Part shown: one piece after another, positions 52,079 to 61,073 of the stretch
Numbering within the stretch: position 1 is the stretch's first letter
Layout of the letters: every line of letters starts with the position of its first letter
Source of the DNA: Hymenobacter negativus
GTDB taxonomy: Bacteria > Bacteroidota > Bacteroidia > Cytophagales > Hymenobacteraceae
DNA length: 64,000 nucleotides
Reading direction: 5' to 3'
Assembly (NCBI RefSeq): GCF_017571495.1
Contig: NZ_JAGETZ010000009.1
Location: 124,001 to 188,000 of the forward strand
Notes under the pieces: generated by a model
What the model saw: only the letters and a program-made list of their open reading frames with translations
The model's database searches: none
What the model was told of the DNA's origin: nothing
Position numbers and translations under genes: made by a program

Positions 52079-53686
52079 ATGCGCGGCTTCCGCCTTTCGA
52101 CTGTTAGTATCGGCTGTGGCTTGGGATGCGCGGTGCTGGCGCTGGCCCGCTGCTCGGGCCCCAACATGGCCAATGTTTCTCCGCCCCAATGGGCGGCGGA
52201 CTCGAGTACCGTGCGGGTAGCGGCCGGGCCCCAGTACACCCGTGGGGCGGTGTGGCGCTTTTTCTGGGGCCGGCACTACCGCGACATCTGGGCCACGCCC
52301 GTCACGGTACCGGTGGTGCGCTTGGCCACCATCATCCCCGATACCCTCACGCCCACACGAGCCGGCGGCAGCTACCAGACCCGCAGCCTGCGCCTGTGCG
52401 CCACCAATGGCCACGAGTTCGTGCTTCGGTCCGTGGACAAGGATGCCAGTGCTGCCCTGCCGGCCGGCTGGATTCGCTGGCTGCTGGGCGGCCTCATGAA
52501 GGACCAAACCAGCGTGGGCCAGCCCTACGGAGCCTACGTGGCCGCCCCGCTGGCCGAAGCGGCTGGCGTGTACCACACCAACCCCAGCCTGGTCTACCTG
52601 CCCAACGACCCCGGCCTGCGCAGGTTCCGGTCCGGCTATGCCAATGCCCTGTACCTGCTCGAAGAACGGCCCGATGGCAACCAGCAATACGCCGCCAACT
52701 TCGGCCATTCGCCGGCCGTGGTAAACTCACGGCACATGCTGCTGGCTATTCGAAAACAGGCCGGGACGCAGGTTGAAGCCCGGGCTTATTTGCGCGCACG
52801 ACTGCTCGATATGTGGCTTGGCGACTGGAGCCGCCGCCCCGACCAGTGGCGCTGGGCCAGCTTTCCGGCGGCAGGCCGCACCAGCTACCGGCCCATTCCG
52901 CGCGACCGCGACCAAGCCTTTTTCCTGTTTGACGATGGCCTGATTACCCGCATTGTTTCGTGGTTTGTACCGAAGTACCACAGCTTCCACGCCACCATTC
53001 CGCTCCGCACCGTCGACGGCCTCAGCACCACCGCCCGGGCCCTCGACCGGACCTTGCTTGGCAGCCTGAGCGCGGCCGATTTCCAACAGGAAGCCGACTC
53101 GCTCCGGCAGCGCCTGACCGATGGGGCCATTGCGGCGGCCCTCGCCAGCGGCCCGCCCGAAACGCGGGCCACCATTGCCGCTCACCTGGCCCCGTTGCTG
53201 CGGGCCCGGCGCGAACAGCTGCCCGCCGTAGCCGCCCGCTACTATGAGATTATTAGCCAGGAAAGCTGGGTGGTGGGCACCGATAAACCTGAGCGGTTTA
53301 TTCTCAGCGAAGCGGGCGCGGGCCGTTTACGCGTGCAGATGCTGGCCCTACGCCCCGGCCAGCCTGATAGCCTGATAACCGAGCGCGTGTATGACCGCCA
53401 GACCACCCGCCATTTGGAAGTGTACGGCTTAGCCGGCAACGATATTTTCGAGCTGCGCTCGACCATAAATCCCGGCTTTCTGGTGAGCGTGTATGATGGG
53501 GCCGGCCACGACCAAGTGCTGCGTCCTGCCGCTACCCGCGCCGACCTTTCGGCTTGCACCTGGTACAGCCGCCCCGATGGCGACGCCACCCGCCACCAAG
53601 CAGGCATCACCATTGAGCCCGACCCGCACCCGGAACTCACCACCGACAGCCACGCCTGGCTGAAACGCTACAACCTGCGCGATTAG
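52079..53686 (+). CDS. Kinase-like lipoprotein, paralog 3 (motif degenerate)
   Basis: A 535-residue lipoprotein with leader MRGFRLSTVSIGCGLGCAVL and lipobox-like LARC. It shares the body of paralogs 1 and 2: YRDIWATPVTVPVVRLATII, FVLRSVDKDASAALPA, LYLLEERPDG, RARLLDMWLGDWSRRPDQW, PIPRDRDQAFFLFDDG and VYGLAGNDIFELR. The presumed catalytic DWDRH is changed to DWSRR, so this copy may be a pseudoenzyme or partner. It is divergent from paralog 2. ATG 52079 begins the signal peptide; a longer start at 51965 is unlikely. Confidence 0.7.
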   Translation: MRGFRLSTVSIGCGLGCAVLALARCSGPNMANVSPPQWAADSSTVRVAAGPQYTRGAVWRFFWGRHYRDIWATPVTVPVVRLATIIPDTLTPTRAGGSYQTRSLRLCATNGHEFVLRSVDKDASAALPAGWIRWLLGGLMKDQTSVGQPYGAYVAAPLAEAAGVYHTNPSLVYLPNDPGLRRFRSGYANALYLLEERPDGNQQYAANFGHSPAVVNSRHMLLAIRKQAGTQVEARAYLRARLLDMWLGDWSRRPDQWRWASFPAAGRTSYRPIPRDRDQAFFLFDDGLITRIVSWFVPKYHSFHATIPLRTVDGLSTTARALDRTLLGSLSAADFQQEADSLRQRLTDGAIAAALASGPPETRATIAAHLAPLLRARREQLPAVAARYYEIISQESWVVGTDKPERFILSEAGAGRLRVQMLALRPGQPDSLITERVYDRQTTRHLEVYGLAGNDIFELRSTINPGFLVSVYDGAGHDQVLRPAATRADLSACTWYSRPDGDATRHQAGITIEPDPHPELTTDSHAWLKRYNLRD

Positions 53687-53866
53687 GAGCGATGCCAGGC
53701 ACTGCCCGTCAGGCATCGTGCAGCCTCCCGCGGGACTACTACAGGCGTCCGCTGCGCCGCTTGATGCTCAGAATTAAGCTATTGCTAGTGCCCTCGCTCG
53801 ATTGGATAGGGGGCAGGGAGTGAGGCCCCTGTCAAAGAAGATTTTCCATGCTGCCTGACGGGCCTT

Positions 53867-54589
53867 TTATATCGACCCGACTGCCCCAAACAGCCCTGCC
53901 AATGGCTCAACGCCATCCATGGTGCCCGTGCTGCTCAGCACCTGAAACCGGGCAAACAGTTCTTCGCTATACCATTTTTCGCGACGCGTAAGAGCAATGA
54001 CTTCGCGGTGCTTCGCATCCTTATAGGCGTAGTCCTGCATGGCCCGGGCCGATTCCCACACACTGAACGTAGCCTGGCGTGCCAACGGCAGCTCACCCAG
54101 GCCAATGGCGGCGCGCACGCCCACTGCTTGTGCCAGCGCCGCGCTGGTGGGCTCCACAAATTGCCAGAACCGGGGCGTTTTGCGCCAGCGGATACTGGCC
54201 CGCGTGAGTACGGCCACGGGCGCAGCAGCTGTGGCTGGTAGGGCAGGAGCGTAGTCGAAAGGGGCTTGGCCGTCCCATAAGCCGTGGGCTTTGAGTGGCG
54301 CAAGGTGCACCGTCCAGCTTTCGGTGCTTCGCTGCTGGTAAGCGGCCCAGAGTGGATGTTGAGCAAAAAAAGCCTCAGCCGCCGCGGCATCGTCCCACAC
54401 GGCCATTAAGCCGTAGCGCCGCAAGTTGGGCCAGAACCCGAAGCCGTGGTTGGCCCCGCTGCCCATCAGCTTGAAAAACCGCAGCCCGGCCACGCGTTGC
54501 AGCTGCGCAGGAGCGGTGCCCATTTGGGCCAGCGCCCAGCGCCGGTGGCCGGGCCGGAATGTGAAAACGGTGAGGGTGGTAAGCGGCAT
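53867..54589 (-). CDS. CrtA-like (spheroidene monooxygenase family) protein
   Basis: A 240-residue protein of the family named for spheroidene monooxygenase. Family-like sequence includes LTTLTVFTFRPGHRRWALAQ, GLRFFKLMGSGANHGFGFWP, LMAVWDDAAAAEAFFAQHPL and LARQATFSVWESARAMQDYA. CrtA oxidises acyclic carotenoids in purple bacteria; Bacteroidota members are mostly uncharacterised, so carotenoid action here is only possible. No other carotenoid gene lies in the window. ATG 54589 is preferred to 54610. The gap 53687-53866 downstream holds nothing recognised. Confidence 0.75.
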   Translation of the reverse strand: MPLTTLTVFTFRPGHRRWALAQMGTAPAQLQRVAGLRFFKLMGSGANHGFGFWPNLRRYGLMAVWDDAAAAEAFFAQHPLWAAYQQRSTESWTVHLAPLKAHGLWDGQAPFDYAPALPATAAAPVAVLTRASIRWRKTPRFWQFVEPTSAALAQAVGVRAAIGLGELPLARQATFSVWESARAMQDYAYKDAKHREVIALTRREKWYSEELFARFQVLSSTGTMDGVEPLAGLFGAVGSI

Positions 54590-54610
54590 GGTATGGCTTT
54601 TAAACAACAA

Positions 54611-54638
54611 AAAAAGGCCGGAATTGCTTCCGGCCTTT
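54611..54638 (-). terminator. Terminator of the PPOX-fold gene
   Basis: The stem AAGGCCGGAA / TTCCGGCCTT with a T-rich tail on the minus strand ends the 54663-55172 gene. Confidence 0.85.
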
Positions 54639-54662
54639 GGGCAAATCGCGGCGGGCGCGGTT

Positions 54663-55172
54663 TTATTGGGGAATCACCACTGATTGGCGGTCGGCGCTGG
54701 GCTGGTCGCGCTCACCGGTGATGACGGCCTTGGCGTAGGTGTAGGCGCGTAGCAGTGTAGAGTTGGGCGAATCCCAAAACTCGCCTTTGTCAATTGTCAC
54801 TTTGAGCAGGGCAATATTGGGGTCTTCGGAGCCTTTGGGGAACCAGCCGCGCAGGCCTTCGCTCCACAGTTCCTTGATTTTGGCGCGGTCGGTTACCACC
54901 TTGGCGGTACCCGTGATGGCCACGTAGAGGTTGTCGTCGGGTTTGGAATAGCCAAGGTTGACGTGGCGGTCCTGCTGCAGCTCGCCGACCTTCTGCGAGT
55001 CCTGCTCGGTGAAAAACCAGAGCGTGCCGTCTTCGTCGGGCTGGGAGGTATACATGGGGCGCGAGTGCAGCTCATTGCCATTCTCGATGGTGGTCATCAT
55101 GGCAATTTTGATGTCCTTGATTTTTTCGACGAGCTTGGTTACGTCGTGGCTTACGGCAACTTGGTCGGCCAT
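54663..55172 (-). CDS. Pyridoxamine 5'-phosphate oxidase-fold (general stress protein 26-like)
   Basis: A 169-residue split-barrel flavin-binding protein. MADQVAVSHDVTKLVEKIKD leads to IAMMTTIENGNELHSRPMYT and DGTLWFFTEQDSQKVGELQQ. The closing part is YSKPDDNLYVAITGTAKVV. The sequence matches the general stress protein 26 / PPOX-like group, which bind flavin but whose reaction is often unknown. It is a single gene with its own terminator. Confidence 0.92.
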   Translation of the reverse strand: MADQVAVSHDVTKLVEKIKDIKIAMMTTIENGNELHSRPMYTSQPDEDGTLWFFTEQDSQKVGELQQDRHVNLGYSKPDDNLYVAITGTAKVVTDRAKIKELWSEGLRGWFPKGSEDPNIALLKVTIDKGEFWDSPNSTLLRAYTYAKAVITGERDQPSADRQSVVIPQ

Positions 55173-55286
55173 GGGAATAGGTTTTTAAAGGAGGAATGGG
55201 TGAAAGCAAGTGATTGGTTTACGGGCATGGCCGGCAGTTGTTTCCAATTGCCGGGACTTACTGTCGACTTTGCGGTTGTAGCAACA

Positions 55287-55886
55287 ATGAATTTTCTGGC
55301 CCACCTCTTCCTTTCCGGCCCCGCCGATGCGCCAACCTACACCGACGTGCTGCTGGGCCAGTTCATCGCCGATTCGGTACCCGGCAAGCAGCTCGAAAGC
55401 TACCCGCTCGCCGTGCAAACCGGCATCCGCCTGCACCGCGCCATCGACACCTTCACCGACCAGCACCCCGTGGTGCGCCGCAGTACCCGGCGCCTGCGCG
55501 AAGCCGGCTACGGCAAGTATGCCGGCGTGATTTCCGATATGTTTCTGGACCATTTTCTGGCCCGGAATTTCGCCGGGTTCACGGCCGAAGCCCTGCCCGA
55601 TTTTGCCCAGCGGATGTACGCCCTGCTTGCCACCCGCCAAACCCAGATGCCGCCCCGCGTGCAGCAGCTGTTTGGCTACATGGCGCAGCACAACTGGCTG
55701 CTGGGCTACGCCGGAACCGAAGGCATCGGGCGGGCCCTCAGCGGCTTGAGCCGGCGGGCACTGCCAGGCTCGGGCATGGAAACGGCGGTGGGAGAGCTGG
55801 AGCGCAACTACGTGGCGTATGAGGCAGACTTTCGGGAGTATTTCCCGGAGCTGCAGCAGTTTGTGGCGGCGGAGCTAGCCGCCTAA
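55287..55886 (+). CDS. ACP phosphodiesterase (AcpH-like)
   Basis: A 199-residue member of the AcpH family, which removes phosphopantetheine from acyl carrier protein. It begins MNFLAHLFLSGPADAPTYTD and has LLGQFIADSVPGKQLESYPL, GIRLHRAIDTFTDQHPVV and VISDMFLDHFLARNFAGF, the His/Asp-rich metal motifs of the family. ATG 55287 is supported by the conserved MNFLAH start. The actual activity of Bacteroidota members is not established. Confidence 0.9.
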   Translation: MNFLAHLFLSGPADAPTYTDVLLGQFIADSVPGKQLESYPLAVQTGIRLHRAIDTFTDQHPVVRRSTRRLREAGYGKYAGVISDMFLDHFLARNFAGFTAEALPDFAQRMYALLATRQTQMPPRVQQLFGYMAQHNWLLGYAGTEGIGRALSGLSRRALPGSGMETAVGELERNYVAYEADFREYFPELQQFVAAELAA

Positions 55887-56086
55887 AAAATCCGCGCCAT
55901 TCGTGCCGGTGCAACCGAGTTTTTTGCTTTATTGCGCCCTTAAAGGGAATAAGTGTACATTCCGTCCGGTTGCACGGCTAAGCCGCGAGCTTGCGGCCTG
56001 GCTTACCCTGTCGGTTTAGAAAAGGCTCGGGCCGCCAGGTCCGTTCGTACTTAGCCGGCTCCTTTCTTCGCCCTGCTCTTCCGGCT

Positions 56087-56809
56087 ATGATAACCGCTTT
56101 TCCATCTCTCAAGTGCCTGCTCGTTGACGATAACGAGATGAATCGCATTGCGCTTGAGCACCTGGTTGACCTCACTCCCTCGTTAGAATTAGTCGGCTCG
56201 TTTGCCAACGGCATGGAATGCCTGAACTTCTTTCGGCAGGGTGGGCAGGTAGATGTGCTGTTTCTGGACATCGAGATGCCCCACCTGTCGGGACTGGACC
56301 TGGTGCGCATCCTTCCCGTGCCTCACCCGGCCGTTGTGATTGTCACTTCCCACCGCGACTTTGCCATTGATGCTTACAATCTTCGGGTGGTCGACTACCT
56401 GGTAAAGCCGGTGGAGCTGCCCCGCTTCCAGCAGGCGCTGCAACGCGTGACGGAGCAGCTCCCCGTGCCGCCCCCTGAAGCTGCCCCCGGCGCCGACCCC
56501 CAGCACCTATACGTGAAAGTGAACCGCAAGCTGGTGAAGGTGAAGCTGGACGATATTTTATATGTCGAAGCGCTATCTGACTATTGCGTGCTGGTGTTCG
56601 GGCAGCAAAAAATAATTGTCTACCACTCGCTCAAGCGTTTTACTGAGCTGCTGCCCCCGGCCCAGTTCATACGGGTGCACCGCTCCTACATCATCAACAT
56701 CAACCGCATCGAAAGCATTGGGGAGCACACCGTGCAGTTTGCCAAGTACGAAGTCCCGATAAGCAAAACGTACCAGGAAGTTCTGAACAAACAGCTGCGC
56801 AAAATCTAG
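56087..56809 (+). CDS. LytTR-type response regulator
   Basis: A 240-residue regulator. The receiver domain (~8-125) starts LKCLLVDDNEMNR, has phospho-acceptor Asp61 in VLFLDIEMPHLSG, and the Lys in VVDYLVKPVE. The LytTR DNA-binding domain (~145-240) contains VKVKLDDILYVEALSDYC, IIVYHSLKRFTELLP and FIRVHRSYIININRI. ATG 56087 is preferred to 55991. It is convergent with the hybrid kinase gene and may or may not be its partner; no sensor is adjacent on the same strand. Confidence 0.95.
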   Translation: MITAFPSLKCLLVDDNEMNRIALEHLVDLTPSLELVGSFANGMECLNFFRQGGQVDVLFLDIEMPHLSGLDLVRILPVPHPAVVIVTSHRDFAIDAYNLRVVDYLVKPVELPRFQQALQRVTEQLPVPPPEAAPGADPQHLYVKVNRKLVKVKLDDILYVEALSDYCVLVFGQQKIIVYHSLKRFTELLPPAQFIRVHRSYIININRIESIGEHTVQFAKYEVPISKTYQEVLNKQLRKI

Positions 56810-56877
56810 ACGCGCTTTCTGGTATCGTTTTTAGTACACCAGCTTAACGAGCAACGGCCGGCCTCCGACTTCTGCGC

Positions 56878-59800
56878 CTACTGCGGCAGTTCGGCCGGAA
56901 CGGCGCTTAGCGCCCGCTGAACCAGCGTTACGAATTGTGCCACCAGCGCCGGCCGCTCGGCCACCGACTGGGTCGCGTCGGGGGCCTTTTCCAGCATGCT
57001 TACAAGGCCCGCCACTGCCGCCACGCCCATCATTTCCAGGTTGGGTTTGATGTGGTGCGTGATTTCGGCTACCCGGTCCCAATAGCCAGCGGCGGCGGCG
57101 TCTTCCAGCTGGGCCAGGCTGGTGGGCGTATTGACGAGGAAGGAGCGGATAATTTTCGTCACGAAAGCATCCCGGCCGTGGGCCATGGCGCGCAGCTTGG
57201 TGAGGTCGTAGGGGGCCGTGTTGCGCGGGGCCGTGCGCAACGCATCCAGCTTGCGGTACAGCTCATCTTCCTCGAAGGGCTTGGCCAGGTAGTCGTTCAT
57301 GCCGGCGGCACGGTAGCGTTCGGTGTCTTTGCGGAAGGCGTTGGCCGTTAGGGCCAGAATGGGCACTTGGGCTCGTATCGGGTCGGGCAGCAGGCGCACC
57401 GCCTCCGTCACCTCCACTCCACTCAGCCCCGGCATCTGAATGTCCATCAGCACCACGTCGTAGTCGTGGTCCTTCAGCATTTGCAGGCCCTGTTCGCCAT
57501 CCACGGCTTCTTCCAGCACCACGCCCCATTCTTCCAGAATAAAGCGGACAACTTCGCGGTTTATTTCGTTGTCTTCCACCAGCAGCGCCCGCAGTCCCAC
57601 CAGCGTTCCGGTGTTGAAGCCGGCTACTTGCAGGCCGGCTTCGTTGGGGGCCTCGGCCGTGGGCAGCGTGAGCGAGAAGCCAAAGGTGCTGCCCGTGCCC
57701 ACCTCGCTTTCCAGCGTAAGGGTACCGCCCAACTGTTGCACCAGCGCCCGGCTGATGCTAAGGCCCAGGCCCGTGCCGCCAAACTGCCGGGTGGTGTCGG
57801 CATAAGCCTGGGTGAAGCCGTCGAATATCTGGTCCTGCTTATCGGGCGGAATGCCGATGCCCGTATCCGTGACGCGGAACTCCACGGTGAGGTGAGTGGC
57901 CGTTTCGGCCACCTGGCGGCCTGCCACCGTGATGCTGCCACGCTTCGTGAATTTGAGGGCGTTGCTGACCAGATTAAGCAGAATCTGGTTTATCCGGTAG
58001 GGGTCGCCTATTACCCAGGCATGCGGGATGTGCTCCCGCAGCAGCAGGTTATGGAAGGCCAGCCCTTTCTCTTGAATCTGCAGAACGAAGGGCTGAAGTG
58101 CCTCCTCCATCGAATCGCAGATATTAAAGGAAACTTGCTCGAAGTCGAGCTTGCCGGCCGTGATTTTGGCCATGTCCAGCACGTCGTTGATGACGCCGAG
58201 CAGGTGTTGACCCGAGGTATTGATAACGCGTAGCAGCTCCTGCTGGTGGGCATCGAGGCGGGTTTTGCCCAACTGCCGGGCCATGCCCAGCACGCCGTTG
58301 AGCGGCGTGCGAATTTCGTGGCTCATATTGGCCAGAAAGTTTTCTTTGGCCCGTGACGCCGACTCGGCCGCTTCCTTGGCCCGCTTCAGTTCGTGCTCGG
58401 CCTGAATGCGCTCGGTGATGTCGTGGGCGTGCGAGATGACGTAGGGGGGGCGCCCGGGCTCGCGCATCAGGAAGTTGTGGTAAAGCAAAAAGCGAAAGCC
58501 CGCGCTGCCCCGGGGCTGTACCCGCAGCACACCTTCGGCCTCGCCGTCAATGCCAATGCGCATGAGGTACTCGGCGAAAGCAGGGCGGTCCTCTGCGGGT
58601 AGGAACGTGGCCACAGGCTGCCCCAGGAGCTCAGCAACTGGGTAATTGAGCAGGGTGGCCAGGGCCGGGTTCATCGTGAGAACGATGCCTTGCTGGTCGT
58701 AGGTGCAAATCAGCGCCTGGGCGTAATGCATCAGGTCGCGGTATTCTTTCTCGCTACGTTCCAGCTGTTGGCGCGCAACTTCCTGGGTTGTCACATCCAG
58801 GCCGTAGCCGATGACCAGGTGCACCGCGTTGCCCGCTTCGGGCACGGGCTGCAGGCGGCGTAGCGTGTAGCTTGGGGTGGCCCCGTCCATCGTTTCCATC
58901 CATTCAACGCGCTGGCGAACGTTCAGCACCTCCTGCAGGCGGCGCTGCCGGTGCTCGGCCACGGTTGCCGAGCGGCCGAGGTAGGCGTTGTATTCGGCAT
59001 TGGTGCGGCCCAGCATCCACTGGCGTAGCGCAGCGTCTGGCACGGCGGCTGGATTGACAAACTGGTAGCGGTACTGCGGGTCGACCACGAATACCTCGGC
59101 GGGCAGCTCGTTGAGAATGCTTTCGTAGAACTGCTGCTGCTCCTGAAGCTGCCGCTTGGCCTGAACGCGGGCAGTAATATCGACGAGGTAGAGGTTGACG
59201 TAGCCATCGGCGACGAAGGGTACCACCCGTACCGTGAAGAATCGGGCCCCGAGCATTATCTCAGTTTCGTTCGCTTCGGCGCAGGTCAATGCCTGGCTGC
59301 CCAACGCCCGCAGGTGGCGCTGTACCCGCACGCGCTCGGCCCGGGACAGCCCATCGCCCAGGCGGGCGGCCGCCTCGTTGGCATACAACTGCTTTCCCGA
59401 GGCGGCCAGGCGCAATACCGGGTTCGGGTTTTCCCGGGGAATGCGCATCACGGATTCCATCTCCAGCGTGAGCCGGTGCTTGGCGGTTACGTCGCGCAGG
59501 CAGAGCAGCCACTGGCCTGGATGGCCAATCTCGGCAGGAGCGGGCACGATGTCGGTGGCTAGAAATCGGCCGTCGCGCAGTTCCAGGAGCTCGCCCCGGA
59601 GACTAGCCGAGGTGAGCGGAAAGAGTGCGCGGGCGCGGGCTAAAAAGTCTTCCAGGTTCAGCACCTGCGTTTGCACCCTGGCCAGGAGCTCGTTCACCGG
59701 CCGGCCCACCCAGTCGGCTGGGGAGTCGGGCAAGCCGTAGAGCACGAAAAAACGGTGGTTGATTGCTTCCACGCTGCTATCGGCTCCAAACAGCGCTATG

Positions 59801-59919
59801 CCTTCGGGGAGCAGTTCCAGCAGCAGCGCCAGGTGCTGGGCCGCTTTGTCGGCTGCATAGGCAGATGAAACCAATGCTGGGCCATGGTTTAGGTCCGGCG
59901 AGGAAATGCTATCAGACAT
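56878..59919 (-). CDS. Hybrid sensor histidine kinase with multiple PAS, receiver and Hpt domains
   Basis: A ~1013-residue cytoplasmic hybrid kinase with no membrane segment. In the 1018-residue numbering (start 59934), three or four PAS domains occupy ~35-510 (LLELLPEGIALFGADSSVEA; ESILNELPAEVFVVDPQYRY; LMHYAQALICTYDQQGIVLT). HisKA holds His539 in NMSHEIRTPLNGVLG. HATPase motifs are NLVSNALKFTKRG, DTGIGIP and FGGTGLGLSIS. A receiver follows (Asp831 in VVLMDIQMPGLSG), then an Hpt domain (His960 in ITHHIKPNL). This is a full phosphorelay in one chain. Start 59919 (MSDSISS) is slightly preferred to 59934. The final output regulator is not evident. Confidence 0.94.
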   Translation of the reverse strand: MSDSISSPDLNHGPALVSSAYAADKAAQHLALLLELLPEGIALFGADSSVEAINHRFFVLYGLPDSPADWVGRPVNELLARVQTQVLNLEDFLARARALFPLTSASLRGELLELRDGRFLATDIVPAPAEIGHPGQWLLCLRDVTAKHRLTLEMESVMRIPRENPNPVLRLAASGKQLYANEAAARLGDGLSRAERVRVQRHLRALGSQALTCAEANETEIMLGARFFTVRVVPFVADGYVNLYLVDITARVQAKRQLQEQQQFYESILNELPAEVFVVDPQYRYQFVNPAAVPDAALRQWMLGRTNAEYNAYLGRSATVAEHRQRRLQEVLNVRQRVEWMETMDGATPSYTLRRLQPVPEAGNAVHLVIGYGLDVTTQEVARQQLERSEKEYRDLMHYAQALICTYDQQGIVLTMNPALATLLNYPVAELLGQPVATFLPAEDRPAFAEYLMRIGIDGEAEGVLRVQPRGSAGFRFLLYHNFLMREPGRPPYVISHAHDITERIQAEHELKRAKEAAESASRAKENFLANMSHEIRTPLNGVLGMARQLGKTRLDAHQQELLRVINTSGQHLLGVINDVLDMAKITAGKLDFEQVSFNICDSMEEALQPFVLQIQEKGLAFHNLLLREHIPHAWVIGDPYRINQILLNLVSNALKFTKRGSITVAGRQVAETATHLTVEFRVTDTGIGIPPDKQDQIFDGFTQAYADTTRQFGGTGLGLSISRALVQQLGGTLTLESEVGTGSTFGFSLTLPTAEAPNEAGLQVAGFNTGTLVGLRALLVEDNEINREVVRFILEEWGVVLEEAVDGEQGLQMLKDHDYDVVLMDIQMPGLSGVEVTEAVRLLPDPIRAQVPILALTANAFRKDTERYRAAGMNDYLAKPFEEDELYRKLDALRTAPRNTAPYDLTKLRAMAHGRDAFVTKIIRSFLVNTPTSLAQLEDAAAAGYWDRVAEITHHIKPNLEMMGVAAVAGLVSMLEKAPDATQSVAERPALVAQFVTLVQRALSAVPAELPQ

Positions 59920-60344
59920 AAAGGAACCGGTCACAGGATAGGAACGGGTGGCGCAAACATCAATATTCGATGGATTTTATTCGGGAGGAGCGAAAATCAG
60001 GTTCAGTGGAAGCTTTTACCCGGTAGATGGCGGCTTTTACATGCTGAACTGCCAGGTTCAACGAAAGAAAGCCGAGGAACAGTATTTACTGGATATGAGA
60101 AATAAAGATATCTCACTTTGGCGCGGCTAGCTGGCTTCAAGTCAGAACCGCTTATCAGTTATCCAGCGCTTGCGAATCGTTCTCATAAAGCTGGCTAAAC
60201 TATGTGCCACCAAAAAGCCCCGGTGCAATGCAGTACCGGGGCTTTTTGATTAGTTAGTCATAAGTGCTCAATACCAAGTAGTAAGACCAGAAATTGTTAT
60301 CCTAAAACTAGCTGACTTGTTACATACCACTGAGTACTGTTTTG
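59920..60344. other. Intergenic region
   Basis: No convincing gene. It contains the kinase gene's upstream region and the terminator 60212-60248. A 60-codon GTG-started frame at 59948 lacks support. Confidence 0.5.
60212..60248. terminator. Terminator hairpin
   Basis: The stem AAAAAGCCCCGGT / ACCGGGGCTTTTT is flanked by A- and T-runs. Confidence 0.85.
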
Positions 60345-60860
60345 TTAGTGATGGTGGCCGCCTTCGCCGTGTACGTGGCCGTGGGCCAGTTCCTCAGCGG
60401 AGGCATCGCGCACGTCCTGAATTTTGCCGTGGAAGTGCATCACCATGCCGGCCAGTGGGTGGTTGAAGTCCATCTGCACGGCGGTGTCGCCGATGCTTAC
60501 CACCTTGGCTTGCATGTGGTTGCCTTCGTTATCGGCCATGGGCAGGAAGTTGCCGGGCTGGAGCATTTCGTCGTCCAGCTTGCCGTCGATGAGGAACACC
60601 TCTTTCGGGATTTCGACCAGCGCCTGCTCGTCGTAGTCGCCATAAGCCTGCTCGGGAGTGAGGCTGAACTGAAACTCGTCGCCAGCGTTTTTGCCGCTGA
60701 GCTGGGTTTCAAATTCTTCGGGCAAGCCGCTGTGGCCGAAGAGGAACACCATGGGCGAATCGGCTTCGGCAGATTCAACCAATACTTTTTCCTGGTTTTC
60801 GTCGGTCACGCTCAGGTCGTAGGTGATGGTGACGACTTTGTTTTCGCTGATTGCAGCCAT
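60345..60860 (-). CDS. FKBP-type peptidyl-prolyl isomerase, SlyD-like
   Basis: A 171-residue prolyl isomerase with metal-binding tail. MAAISENKVVTITYDLSVTD begins the FKBP core, and the insert-in-flap (IF) chaperone domain lies in the middle (~75-130, TPEQAYGDYDEQALVEIPKE). MDFNHPLAGMVMHFHGKI closes the core. The C-terminus is His-rich (HGHVHGEGGHHH), as in nickel-binding SlyD. ATG 60860 is preferred to 60974. Confidence 0.93.
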   Translation of the reverse strand: MAAISENKVVTITYDLSVTDENQEKVLVESAEADSPMVFLFGHSGLPEEFETQLSGKNAGDEFQFSLTPEQAYGDYDEQALVEIPKEVFLIDGKLDDEMLQPGNFLPMADNEGNHMQAKVVSIGDTAVQMDFNHPLAGMVMHFHGKIQDVRDASAEELAHGHVHGEGGHHH

Positions 60861-61073
60861 GTGGGAATCGGGCCGGGCAGGCCGGCGCTTGGGTTGGGTG
60901 GTGAAAGAATTTTCAGGCAAGATAGGTACGCAATTAGCGGAGAAAGGGTAGCAACTACGGTTGAGTTGGCGCACAAGGGCACCGGGTAGCGCCGTAACCA
61001 GGTTGCTGCGGGTACGTTAGGACGGTAGTCCTGCGGGGCTTACGATTGTTTTTGCCCACCTTTCCCCTTTCCC

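Noticed and set aside
59948..60130. 60-codon GTG-started frame upstream of the hybrid kinase
   Set aside because: No ribosome-binding site, domain or conservation signal; GTG start only.
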